A DNA stretch of 64,000 bases from an uncultured Dysgonomonas sp. (lineage in GTDB: Bacteria > Bacteroidota > Bacteroidia > Bacteroidales > Dysgonomonadaceae). The position numbers and the translations under genes are program-made. The stretch is taken from contig USOX01000008.1 in the NCBI GenBank assembly GCA_900556485.1, positions 41,469-105,468 of the forward strand, given 5' to 3'. Below are positions 57,152 through 64,000 of the stretch, piece by piece. Positions within the stretch are counted from its first letter, which is position 1. Each line of letters opens with the position of its first letter. The notes under the pieces were generated by a model. The model was not told where the DNA came from. It worked only from the letters and a program-made list of their open reading frames with translations, and ran no database searches.

Positions 57152-58951
57152 TTAAGGATTGGCTTTATTATATAGTTGAATAGTAAGTACCACACGACCA
57201 GCTGTACTAGTAGTTATTAGTTTAGAATCCATCAGATATATTGTAATCTGAACATATCCTTCATCCGGAATAACAGTACTTTGGTTAAACTTAAGAGTTA
57301 CCGTCCTTTCACGTGGATTTCCGTAAGCATCCTCTTCCGGTCCAAATGCCATAGCACCAGTTGTTGCCAGATTAGTAGCAGAAACAAGATATGTTTCATC
57401 AATAGATCCACTCTTACTATATGCTTTTGCATACAACTGAGTACATTTCCATTTAGCATTAGAGTTTATCTTAAACTTAAATTCATTATTGTGTTGTGTA
57501 GGATTAAAGTTATAAACCTTGATATGTCCATCATCTGAGGATTGGGAATACGGAATACCATTCATATCCAATATTTGGGTTCCATAATGAATCTGCCTTA
57601 TATCAAAGTTTGCAGTTATACCCTCCGAATGTACTAAATGAATCTTCTTACTTAATGTGTGAGGTTCATCTATTAAGAATTCTTTGCTTCCACCGCCTTT
57701 TGTAAACAGAGGAGCTTCGTCCATTGGATACATCTTTATGAAATCGTGCCATACAGGATTGGTTCCAACCTGAGCTTCTGCAGAACTATATGTAATATAT
57801 CCACAAGAATTCGGGGATCCATTTGATGGTAAATCTTGTCCATCTTTTATCAAATCAAATTTAGGCTGAGTGTTCACATCCGTAGTATTCATAACTTTCA
57901 CCGTAGCTGAAGATGGAGACCAATTGACTGTAAACGGCCAAAATCTATTATCATCTTTCACCATTCCGGACCTTGATGGAGCTGGAAGTTTCGATTCAAA
58001 TGGTATATCTTTTATGCCCCATGGGCGCACTAAAAATTGACTTGTAATAAATGCATCAATATTTCCGATCGGATAACCACCAAAATTACCACCAGCGTCT
58101 ACTACTGCCTGATAACCTAAACTCAGACCATCTAGTCCACTAGTAAATATTATTGCAGATGGAGTAGTTATCATACTGTTCTCCGTTACATTAACAACAC
58201 TGTATGGACAACCTTCTATTCGTGCATTTCCTGCTATAATTTTCGAAGACAAATCAATTGGTATTGTTACCGTTTTAGCAGTAGTACTAATCGGTCCTGT
58301 TATCACAACATTAATATCTACCGGCGAATTATCCTGAGTTACTTCATAATAATCAACATCACCCCCACCCAAATTTGTCTTTTGAGCGGTGATAACATAT
58401 CCGTCTTTTTGTCCTAAAATATCTCCATTATTAATTCTGATAACAGTATTATCATAAGCAGATAAACGGAATGAACCTAATCTATTAAGAGGAAGACAAG
58501 TACCTATAGTTATTTCAGAAATATTATTTTCGCAATCGACTTTTCCTCCATATGTAAATCTGCAGGCTTCCCATAAGCGTACCCATTTCAATCCATCCCA
58601 TACATATGGGCCCACACATAGCAACTTATCCTCGTCGGTTTCTATTGCTGTATTATCAAATAAATTATAGACAAAAAGCCCTGTATGATAATCACTTTCT
58701 TGTGTAAAGTCTGTAGTTGCTCCAATTTTTGCATCCCATACTCCCACCAAATTTACCCTTGGAAGCATCATTCCTCTAGTCGAATTAGCACTACCATCAT
58801 TTATATTCTCTATTTCTTTCAATTGCAACAAGGCCCCTTCTACAGGTGCCTCATTCAACCCAATAGTAACTTGAGCTTGTATATTTATTACGAGAAATAA
58901 AAAGAATAGATGTAAAAATACTTTTAACGACTTAAACGTTGAATATTTCAT
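57152..58951 (-). CDS. Large secreted protein, first gene of the three-gene surface operon
   Basis: 599 residues with a signal peptide ending NIQAQ. The opening (VTIGLNEAPVEGALLQLKEIE, then RGMMLPRVNLVGV, GLFVYNLFDN, VWDGLKWVRLW) is a pattern common in large extracellular proteins of Bacteroidales that have no assigned function. The middle and C-terminal parts are beta-rich with serine/threonine-rich strands. No enzyme motif or T9SS sorting domain is visible. A long leader (about 360 bases) containing a perfect palindrome precedes it, and an AraC-type regulator lies just upstream, so expression is probably conditional. Confidence 0.65.
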   Translation of the reverse strand: MKYSTFKSLKVFLHLFFLFLVINIQAQVTIGLNEAPVEGALLQLKEIENINDGSANSTRGMMLPRVNLVGVWDAKIGATTDFTQESDYHTGLFVYNLFDNTAIETDEDKLLCVGPYVWDGLKWVRLWEACRFTYGGKVDCENNISEITIGTCLPLNRLGSFRLSAYDNTVIRINNGDILGQKDGYVITAQKTNLGGGDVDYYEVTQDNSPVDINVVITGPISTTAKTVTIPIDLSSKIIAGNARIEGCPYSVVNVTENSMITTPSAIIFTSGLDGLSLGYQAVVDAGGNFGGYPIGNIDAFITSQFLVRPWGIKDIPFESKLPAPSRSGMVKDDNRFWPFTVNWSPSSATVKVMNTTDVNTQPKFDLIKDGQDLPSNGSPNSCGYITYSSAEAQVGTNPVWHDFIKMYPMDEAPLFTKGGGSKEFLIDEPHTLSKKIHLVHSEGITANFDIRQIHYGTQILDMNGIPYSQSSDDGHIKVYNFNPTQHNNEFKFKINSNAKWKCTQLYAKAYSKSGSIDETYLVSATNLATTGAMAFGPEEDAYGNPRERTVTLKFNQSTVIPDEGYVQITIYLMDSKLITTSTAGRVVLTIQLYNKANP

Positions 58952-59044
58952 AGTCTTATTATGTATAGTATATGTTTGTAAATTGTCTTCTTCCCCAAGG
59001 TTGCATGCATCCTTTCAATTCCATCCAATAATCATTAACACTTA

Positions 59045-59071
59045 GACTAACAAGCTATTCCCATGTTAGTC
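59045..59071. repeat. Inverted repeat GACTAACA / TGTTAGTC in the operon leader
   Basis: Perfect eight-base arms (59045-59052 and 59064-59071) separated by 11 bases. It could be a leader stem-loop or a dimeric regulator site upstream of the 599-aa gene. Confidence 0.5.
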
Positions 59072-59141
59072 ATTATTCGCGTAGTTCTGTTTTGTATAAA
59101 CCTTTTGGTTGTTATGTCTGAACTATCAGAAATACTAAACT

Positions 59142-59165
59142 AATTTATCTATATATAGATAAATT
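59142..59165. repeat. Perfect 24-bp palindrome
   Basis: The half-site AATTTATCTATA is followed directly by its exact reverse complement, with no spacer. It lies about 190 bases before the 599-aa gene and 220 bases after the AraC-type gene. Long perfect palindromes like this are usually dimer-binding operators. Confidence 0.6.
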
Positions 59166-59314
59166 TGCCTGAATTTTGTTTTGTAGAATTGCCACATTAG
59201 TTTGATGTTTGCCTTCTCTATTTTTATGTCTTCTTTTATAAAGTTTTGCCTTTACAAGCAAGCTCTATATTAGTCTTCATTAATAGTTTTTATATTGTAT
59301 TAATAAAGATAAGA

Positions 59315-59322
59315 CAAAAGTA
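59315..59322 (-). promoter_or_regulatory. Candidate -7 promoter element of the secreted-protein operon
   Basis: Minus strand reads TACTTTTG, the only TAnnTTTG match in this region. It would give a leader of about 357 bases that contains both inverted repeats. Confidence 0.4.
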
Positions 59323-59386
59323 GTCTATAGTTTTAGGTTAATTATTATAAAAAACCTCCATAAACTTTACAGATTCCTCCTATTTT

Positions 59387-60265
59387 CTATTTGATATTTT
59401 TTTGAGGATTTCTTATTTCTCCCGGAGTTTGACCAAAATGTAGTTTACAGTAATTATTAAAATGGGAAAGGGAAGAGAACCCATTTTCAAAGCATATATT
59501 TTTGAAAGATATTTCTCCTAACTTTATTTCATGGTAAATATTTAACGCTCTTTGTTGTCTCATCCATATTCCGGCCGGGACATTAAAAACCCGTTTAAAC
59601 TTTTTCTCAAAGCCCGAAATACTATAATTTGTAAGATCAGCCAACTCCTTAACATTCTTAACATTCCTATAATTATTAATAATAATATTCGAGAATTCCT
59701 GATCAAAATACATCATTGGCTTAAAAAAGCGACATAATTCTTCTTTTGGGTAATAAGCTAAAAAAAGAAAGAATAATTCCTGCAGTTTTAATTCGAAAAA
59801 AAGCGAAGACTTAATTCCATCATTAATGCGTGCATTTAGGTTATCTACATATGTCCACATACAATTATTCATAGTTAAATAATACACTGGAGACAATTGC
59901 TCGTTATCGAGTTCAGAAAACGATTCTCCTATCATTAATTTTAACAATTGTTTATAAGAGAAACATTCATTAAAATTAGAATTATATTGCAAGCGAAATA
60001 TTGTAAAAGATGAGTCTTCGACAATACGACAACGTATCTTACAACTAGATGTAAATAACAGTAATTGTCCTTTAGTTACATTCCTGTTAACTATTTTCCC
60101 ATATGATAAAAATAAATGCCCTTCGACAACAAATACCAATTCATTATTAAATACTTCCAAATCAAACTGATATCCTTTCGGAAGTTCTATTACCTCTATT
60201 ATCGGCTTTTCTCCATCAAGATAGTCCCTGGAAATAGGATAGTCCTGAATCTGTAAATGACCCAT
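59387..60265 (-). CDS. AraC-family transcription regulator with N-terminal cupin-like domain
   Basis: About 292 residues from the ATG at 60265; the frame continues upstream to a TTG at 60328, which I consider less likely. The N-terminal half is beta-rich like an AraC sensor cupin (PIIEVIELPKGYQFDLEVFNNELVFVVEGHLFL). The C-terminal 100 residues hold the two helix-turn-helix units: VKELADLTNYSISGFEKKFKRVFNVPAGIW and ISFKNICFENGFSSLSHFNNYCKLHFGQTPGEIR. It lies immediately upstream of the secreted-protein operon on the same strand and is the natural candidate to bind the 24-bp palindrome. Confidence 0.9.
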   Translation of the reverse strand: MGHLQIQDYPISRDYLDGEKPIIEVIELPKGYQFDLEVFNNELVFVVEGHLFLSYGKIVNRNVTKGQLLLFTSSCKIRCRIVEDSSFTIFRLQYNSNFNECFSYKQLLKLMIGESFSELDNEQLSPVYYLTMNNCMWTYVDNLNARINDGIKSSLFFELKLQELFFLFLAYYPKEELCRFFKPMMYFDQEFSNIIINNYRNVKNVKELADLTNYSISGFEKKFKRVFNVPAGIWMRQQRALNIYHEIKLGEISFKNICFENGFSSLSHFNNYCKLHFGQTPGEIRNPQKNIK

Positions 60266-60524
60266 AGTTAGTTTTGTTTGTGAGTTTTGTTCAAATAAAA
60301 TGTCTTTTCTATAGCCCCTGAATATCAAATTTATCCAAGGCTAAATATCCTTTTTATAAAAAGGTAATTATATAAAAATGAGCAGCTTGCATGAAGCCTT
60401 ATATATTTCTTTCTCTTATTATTGTGTATAACAGTGTAGTAGTAGCTTTAATTTTGTTTTTGTTTAATATAAAATGAGTAATTTTTTAATAGTTAATTTA
60501 AGAGTTTAATACTTGTCTTCGTCA

Positions 60525-60533
60525 GCAAAGATA
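60525..60533 (-). promoter_or_regulatory. Candidate -7 promoter element of the AraC-type gene
   Basis: Minus strand reads TATCTTTGC, an exact consensus match, giving a leader of about 255 bases to the ATG at 60265. Confidence 0.5.
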
Positions 60534-60678
60534 ACAACTTCTATTAACAAAAAAATACAACATTAATTTTTGTATACACTTATCCATTATATATCAATAT
60601 TTTAACATTAAAAAACAAAAGTATCTTATATTCATTCCCTTTCCAATACAATATATATAATAAAGAAAACAAAATAAG

Positions 60679-60711
60679 TTTTTGTGAAATTGAAAAAGAT
60701 TATTATCTTTG
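60679..60711 (+). promoter_or_regulatory. Promoter of tRNA-Asn copy 2
   Basis: TTTTTG (60679-60684) and TATCTTTG (60704-60711) with a 19-base spacer match both the -33 and -7 elements of the Bacteroidota consensus. It is the best promoter in the window. Confidence 0.75.
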
Positions 60712-60755
60712 CAGACGTAAAATGGAAAGCATAATAAAATTTGCTTAGTCTACAT

Positions 60756-60829
60756 TCTTCCTTAGCTCAGTCGGTTAGAGCATCTGACTGTTAATCAGAG
60801 GGTCCTTGGTTCAAGTCCAAGAGGAAGAG
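60756..60829 (+). tRNA. tRNA-Asn(GTT), copy 2
   Basis: Identical over its 74 bases to 35522-35595, with acceptor TCTTCCT/AGGAAGA, anticodon GTT in loop CTGTTAA, and no encoded CCA. The two copies are in the same orientation and enclose the nan locus and the secreted-protein operon. Confidence 0.97.
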
Positions 60830-60833
60830 CGAG

Positions 60834-60863
60834 AGATGATCATGTTTAATGATCATCTTTTTT
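60834..60863 (+). terminator. Terminator after tRNA-Asn copy 2
   Basis: AGATGATCAT (60834-60843) pairs with ATGATCATCT (60849-60858) across a five-base loop, followed by TTTTTG. Confidence 0.8.
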
Positions 60864-60888
60864 GTTTTAGAATATAGCATTTATACCA

Positions 60889-60917
60889 TAAAAAAGCCAC
60901 AGATAGATATCTGTGAC
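60889..60917 (-). terminator. Terminator of proS
   Basis: On the minus strand GTCACAGAT (from 60917) pairs with ATCTGTGGC (to 60896) with one wobble pair, followed by TTTTTT. It lies 20 bases after the proS stop. Confidence 0.8.
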
Positions 60918-60937
60918 TTCTTACTTATAATAATATC

Positions 60938-62419
60938 TTAATATGCTTTTGCAAATACGACACGTTGTAGAGATGGTTTACCTGTAACCATACATTTACC
61001 AGGAGTCTTGTCACCTTCTAATGGAATACAACGAATTGTTGCTTTAGTCTCTGCTTTTATTTTTTCTTCCGTTTCCGAAGTTCCATCCCAATGAGCCATA
61101 ATAAAGACTCCGCCTTCTATCTTTTCTTTAAACTCATCATAAGTGTCTACACTAATAGTCTGAGCAGCTCTATAGTCTAATGCTTTTTGATATATATTTG
61201 CTTGTATCTCATCCAAAAGATTCTTTATATGTATATCTAGGCCGTCACAAGAAACTGTTTCTTTAGTTAAGGTATCGCGACGGGCAACTTCAACTGTATT
61301 ATTTTCCATATCACGAGCCCCCATAGCTAAACGTACAGGCACACCTTTCAACTCATATTCTGAGAATTTCCAACCTGGCTTCTTATTATCAGCATTATCG
61401 TATTTTACACTTATACCTAATGCCTTAAGAGCTTTTACTATACCTGCAACTTTTTCGTTAATCGCAGCCAATTGCTCTTCCCCTTTATAGATTGGAACTA
61501 TTACAACCTGATAAGGTGCCAGCTTAGGAGGCAAAACTAATCCATTATCATCAGAATGTGCCATTATCAAGGCTCCGATCAAGCGGGTAGATACTCCCCA
61601 TGATGTAGCCCATACATAGTCCATCTTACCTTCTTTATCAGCGAATCTCACATCAAACGCTTTTGCAAAATTCTGCCCTAAAAAGTGTGATGTTCCCGAT
61701 TGTAAAGCTTTTCCATCTTGCATCATAGCCTCGATAGTATATGTCTCTACAGCTCCGGCAAAGCGTTCCGATGCCGATTTGACCCCTCTGATAACAGGCA
61801 TTGCCATATAGTCTTCTGCAAATTGTGCATAAACATGCAACATCTGTAAAGCTTCTGCTTCTGCTTCCTCCTTTGTTGCATGAGCTGTATGTCCTTCCTG
61901 CCATAAGAATTCGGCAGTGCGAAGAAATAAGCGCGTACGCATCTCCCACCTAACAACATTTGCCCATTGATTACATAATATAGGAAGATCTCTATAAGAT
62001 TGTATCCAGTTACGATAAGTATTCCATATAATAGTTTCAGAAGTAGGACGAACAATTAGCTCCTCTTCAAGTTTTGCTTCGGGATCGACAACTACGCCTT
62101 TTCCCTCTGGATCGTTTTTTAAACGATAATGAGTTACAACCGCACATTCTTTAGCAAAACCTTCAACATGGTCTGCCTCTTTACTCAAGAATGATTTAGG
62201 AATAAAAAGCGGAAAATAGGCATTCACATGCCCTGTTTCTTTAAACATGTCATCTAATTGACGTTGCATTTTTTCCCAAATAGCATAACCATATGGTTTT
62301 ATCACCATACAACCACGCACTGCAGAATTTTCTGCTAAATCAGCCTTTAATACCAAATCCAGATACCATTGACTATAGTCTTTACTCCTTGAGGTCAGCT
62401 CTTTTAATTCTTTTGCCAT
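60938..62419 (-). CDS. proS: Prolyl-tRNA synthetase (short, archaeal/eukaryotic-like type)
   Basis: 493 residues from the ATG at 62419 ([23 protein letters not shown]); the frame extends to a TTG at 62458, less likely. This class II synthetase charges tRNA-Pro. Motif 2 region [28 protein letters not shown] and motif 3 region [40 protein letters not shown] are clear. The C-terminal anticodon-binding domain and a final extension ending FAKAY fit the short form without an editing insertion. It is flanked by its own promoter (62456) and terminator. Confidence 0.97.
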   Translation of the reverse strand: MAKELKELTSRSKDYSQWYLDLVLKADLAENSAVRGCMVIKPYGYAIWEKMQRQLDDMFKETGHVNAYFPLFIPKSFLSKEADHVEGFAKECAVVTHYRLKNDPEGKGVVVDPEAKLEEELIVRPTSETIIWNTYRNWIQSYRDLPILCNQWANVVRWEMRTRLFLRTAEFLWQEGHTAHATKEEAEAEALQMLHVYAQFAEDYMAMPVIRGVKSASERFAGAVETYTIEAMMQDGKALQSGTSHFLGQNFAKAFDVRFADKEGKMDYVWATSWGVSTRLIGALIMAHSDDNGLVLPPKLAPYQVVIVPIYKGEEQLAAINEKVAGIVKALKALGISVKYDNADNKKPGWKFSEYELKGVPVRLAMGARDMENNTVEVARRDTLTKETVSCDGLDIHIKNLLDEIQANIYQKALDYRAAQTISVDTYDEFKEKIEGGVFIMAHWDGTSETEEKIKAETKATIRCIPLEGDKTPGKCMVTGKPSLQRVVFAKAY

Positions 62420-62455
62420 AATTATATAGAAATTCTGATTTTCTAAAATTAGGTG

Positions 62456-62463
62456 CAAAGTTA
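62456..62463 (-). promoter_or_regulatory. Candidate -7 promoter element of proS
   Basis: Minus strand reads TAACTTTG then C, a match to TAnnTTTG(C), 37 bases before the ATG at 62419; this supports the shorter proS start. Confidence 0.5.
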
Positions 62464-62504
62464 GTAAAAGCGATCAATTAAATCACATATGCAAGAGTAT
62501 TTTG

Positions 62505-62512
62505 TATCTTTG
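62505..62512 (+). promoter_or_regulatory. Candidate -7 promoter element of the HAD phosphatase gene
   Basis: TATCTTTG, exact consensus, 28 bases before the ATG at 62540. Divergent from the proS promoter. Confidence 0.5.
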
Positions 62513-62539
62513 TATCCATTCATTTAATGTTTTAAACAA

Positions 62540-63232
62540 ATGAAATATACTGATATACTTCTCGATCTGGACGATACTCTCATTGATACTGCAAAAAATA
62601 CTATAATAACTGTAGAAGAGATTTATAATGATTATCAATTAGGGAAATACTTTCCTTCTTTCAATGATTTTTTCAGCATCTACCATAAAAGTGTTAGCCA
62701 ATTATGGGAGCTATATAATAAAAATCAAATTACCAAAAACGTTTTACAACGAGAACGATTCATTGCTCCTCTAAGTCTAGTTGAAGAAATAACTGAAGAA
62801 CAGGCTTTGGTAATTAATGATGATTACATTCAAAGAATTATGAGGAAAGAATCATTGATAGAGGGTGCTAAAAAGCTCTTAGACTACTTATCTTCGAAAT
62901 ACAAATTACATATATTATCAAATGGCTTCACCGAAATGCAATATAAGAAAATAGATAGTGCCGGGCTTACCTGTTACTTTGACAAAGTTATACTATCTGA
63001 TGCTGTCGGAGTAAATAAGCCGCATCCTGATATTTTTGAATTTACATTAAAGGAAATTGGCGTAAACAAAAATAAAGTTATTATGATAGGGGATAACCTA
63101 TCTACAGATATAGAAGGTGCATATAATAGTGGTATAGATCAAATATGGTTTAACCCTTCTAATAAACACTATAATAGCTTTAAGCCTAATTATATTATTA
63201 AAAAATTATCTGAAATCCACGAGATACTATAA
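62540..63232 (+). CDS. HAD-superfamily phosphatase (YjjG-like)
   Basis: 230 residues, cytoplasmic. HAD motif I is LLDLDDTLIDT with nucleophile Asp9 and Asp11. Motif II is HILSNGF. The conserved Lys is in VNKPHPDIF, and motif IV is MIGDNLSTDIEGA. The helical cap (about 20-95) places it in the YjjG/YfnB-like subgroup, which dephosphorylates nucleotides or small phosphates. It is monocistronic, with a stop seven bases from the convergent rhomboid gene's stop. Confidence 0.92.
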   Translation: MKYTDILLDLDDTLIDTAKNTIITVEEIYNDYQLGKYFPSFNDFFSIYHKSVSQLWELYNKNQITKNVLQRERFIAPLSLVEEITEEQALVINDDYIQRIMRKESLIEGAKKLLDYLSSKYKLHILSNGFTEMQYKKIDSAGLTCYFDKVILSDAVGVNKPHPDIFEFTLKEIGVNKNKVIMIGDNLSTDIEGAYNSGIDQIWFNPSNKHYNSFKPNYIIKKLSEIHEIL

Positions 63233-63239
63233 ATTAGCA

Positions 63240-63809
63240 TTATCGAGATCGAGCAAGCTCTTTTCTCATAGTGTAGGCCCAAAAGAAACCACTTATAGCT
63301 CCAGACAAGTGTCCTTCCCATGAGATATGACCTGTCGTTGGGAATATTCCATAAATAAGCCCCGAATAAGCAAATATAACAACCAGAGATATAATAATTA
63401 ATATAACTTTCTTACTAAAAAATCCCCCAAAAATCAGAAATGAAGCCATAGCATATATAACCGAACTCATCCCTATATGCCACGAAGAGCGACTAATTAT
63501 CCATGTTAAGACTCCTGATGTTAACCAAAGAACAACAAAAATATAGACAGATTTCTTTTTATAGAAGAAAAAAAGTAAAGTTGCTAATACTAGAAAAGGT
63601 ACTGTATTCCCTATAAGATGATCAAAACTACCATGCACAATCGGCGAAGTAAGTACGCCCCATAAACCAAAAAAGCTTCTGGGGTATATCCCCCAAGTAT
63701 GGAAGCTTGTACTAAAAAGAAATTCTATGATTTTTACTATCCAAGGAATTAGGATTATAAGAAATGCATATGTTATTGATGTTTTTAATCGTGTCAGGTT
63801 TTCTTTCAT
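63240..63809 (-). CDS. Rhomboid-family intramembrane serine protease
   Basis: 189 residues, about six membrane helices. The rhomboid marks are HGSFDHLIGNTVPFL (the H-x3-N segment), the catalytic serine in GMSS (Ser115; commonly GxSG, here Ser at the fourth place), and the catalytic His167 in WEGHLSGAISG. Both catalytic residues are present, so it is probably active. It cleaves transmembrane substrates; its client is unknown. A -7-like element lies 39 bases upstream. Confidence 0.88.
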   Translation of the reverse strand: MKENLTRLKTSITYAFLIILIPWIVKIIEFLFSTSFHTWGIYPRSFFGLWGVLTSPIVHGSFDHLIGNTVPFLVLATLLFFFYKKKSVYIFVVLWLTSGVLTWIISRSSWHIGMSSVIYAMASFLIFGGFFSKKVILIIISLVVIFAYSGLIYGIFPTTGHISWEGHLSGAISGFFWAYTMRKELARSR

Positions 63810-63847
63810 TTTCTATTTTAATTGTAATTTAATCTATAAATATACAT

Positions 63848-63855
63848 CAAACTTA
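63848..63855 (-). promoter_or_regulatory. Candidate -7 promoter element of the rhomboid gene
   Basis: Minus strand reads TAAGTTTG, a TAnnTTTG match, 39 bases before the ATG at 63809. Confidence 0.4.
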
Positions 63856-63890
63856 TCAAGAGTACAATAGTCTAATTTGAATACAACGCC

Positions 63891-63935
63891 AAAAAAAGAG
63901 GTTCATCAATATAGAAATATAAAGATGAACCTCTT
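63891..63935 (-). terminator. rRNA operon terminator after 5S rRNA
   Basis: AAGAGGTTCATC (63896-63907) pairs with GATGAACCTCTT (63924-63935). On the minus strand the stem is followed by TTTTTT. It lies a few bases after the 5S 3' end. Confidence 0.88.
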
Positions 63936-63942
63936 CTGTTAA

Positions 63943-64000
63943 AACGGCGGTAACCTACTCTCCCACTTTTATGCAGTACCATCGGCACGATCGGGCTTAA
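63943..64000 (-). rRNA. 5S ribosomal RNA, 3' end (continues beyond window)
   Basis: The minus strand reads TTAAGCCCGATCGTGCCGAT, then GGTACTGCATAAAAGTGGGAGAGTAGG ending in ACCGCCGT, the conserved 3' half of bacterial 5S rRNA. Only about 58 bases are inside the window; the rest of an rRNA operon should lie to the right. Confidence 0.93.

Larger units (their letters stand above)
58952..59386. other. Leader and control region of the secreted-protein operon
   Basis: 435 bases between the 599-aa gene and the AraC-type gene. It contains an 8+8 inverted repeat (59045-59071), a perfect 24-bp palindrome (59142-59165) and a minus-strand promoter candidate (59315-59322). No gene seen. Confidence 0.55.
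60266..60755. other. Intergenic region upstream of the AraC-type gene and tRNA-Asn copy 2
   Basis: 490 AT-rich bases. A minus-strand -7 element for the araC-type gene lies at 60525-60533 and a complete plus-strand promoter for the tRNA at 60679-60711. No additional gene or repeat was recognised. Confidence 0.5.

Noticed and set aside
60266..60328. TTG-initiated N-terminal extension of the AraC-type protein
   Set aside because: An ATG at 60265 gives a normal cupin start; the extension adds no recognisable structure and relies on a rare start codon.
35522..60829. Integrase or transposase expected for a tRNA-bounded island
   Set aside because: I looked for tyrosine-recombinase, serine-recombinase and DDE transposase motifs in the segment and saw none; the island idea rests only on the duplicated tRNA and gene content.
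62420..62458. TTG-initiated extension of proS
   Set aside because: The -7 promoter element lies at 62456-62463, so the transcript could not include that start; the ATG at 62419 gives the usual N-terminus.

Overview
The window looks like chromosomal DNA of a Bacteroidota bacterium, most likely Bacteroidales. The AT-rich sequence, three SusC/SusD pairs, a hybrid two-component system, a type IX secretion (T9SS) sorting domain, tandem TlpA-DUF4369 lipoproteins and many promoters of the form TAnnTTTG (the -7 element of the Bacteroidota housekeeping sigma factor) all point there. A Dysgonomonas-like genus is possible, but I cannot prove it from the sequence.

Layout. (1) 1-10124, minus: an operon reading SusC, SusD, a lipoprotein, a subtilisin-type protease with a T9SS sorting domain, a PorV/PorQ-like barrel and a truncated fibronectin-type lipoprotein. 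It looks like a Sus-type surface system built around a protease. (2) 10571-14545, minus: a full-length hybrid two-component regulator lying between that operon and a divergent one. (3) 15154-22666, plus: TIG/NHL lipoprotein, SusC, SusD and a DUF1735-like lipoprotein, with no enzyme. (4) 22736-33668: groES-groEL behind a candidate sigma-54 promoter, a DUF4139 protein carrying a SusC-like plug, two TlpA-like thioredoxins, an orphan terminase-small-subunit-like protein and a NatAB-like ABC exporter. Degenerate GC-richer intergenic repeats lie among them. (5) 33691-35438, minus: an SDR dehydrogenase and a PfkB kinase.

(6) 35522-60829: two identical tRNA-Asn genes in the same orientation enclose about 25 kb in which every gene is on the minus strand. 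Most of this is a sialic-acid utilisation locus: GntR regulator, two NanM-like mutarotases, NanA-like lyase, two sialidases with the usual motifs, a sialidase-fold/DUF1080 fusion, an MFS transporter, SusC/SusD, a fasciclin lipoprotein, a large SusE-like lipoprotein and a Tat-type FAD oxidoreductase. Sialidases would release sialic acid at the surface, SusCD import it, the mutarotases interconvert anomers, MFS carry it inward and NanA split it to ManNAc and pyruvate. A 16-base sequence recurs exactly three times, and once as a variant, at gene starts in this locus; it is a candidate operator. The rest of the segment is a three-gene secreted-protein operon behind a long leader with a perfect 24-bp palindrome, plus an AraC-type regulator.

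(7) 60889-64000: proS, a HAD phosphatase, a rhomboid protease, and the 3' end of a 5S rRNA gene with its terminator, marking the end of an rRNA operon that continues beyond the window.

The most novel-looking proposals are the sialidase/DUF1080/FAD-oxidoreductase combination (possible oxidative glycan cleavage), the shared operator in the nan locus, the protease-centred Sus operon and the SusC-plug insertion in a DUF4139 protein. All functions are inferred from sequence reading alone; no database search was run.
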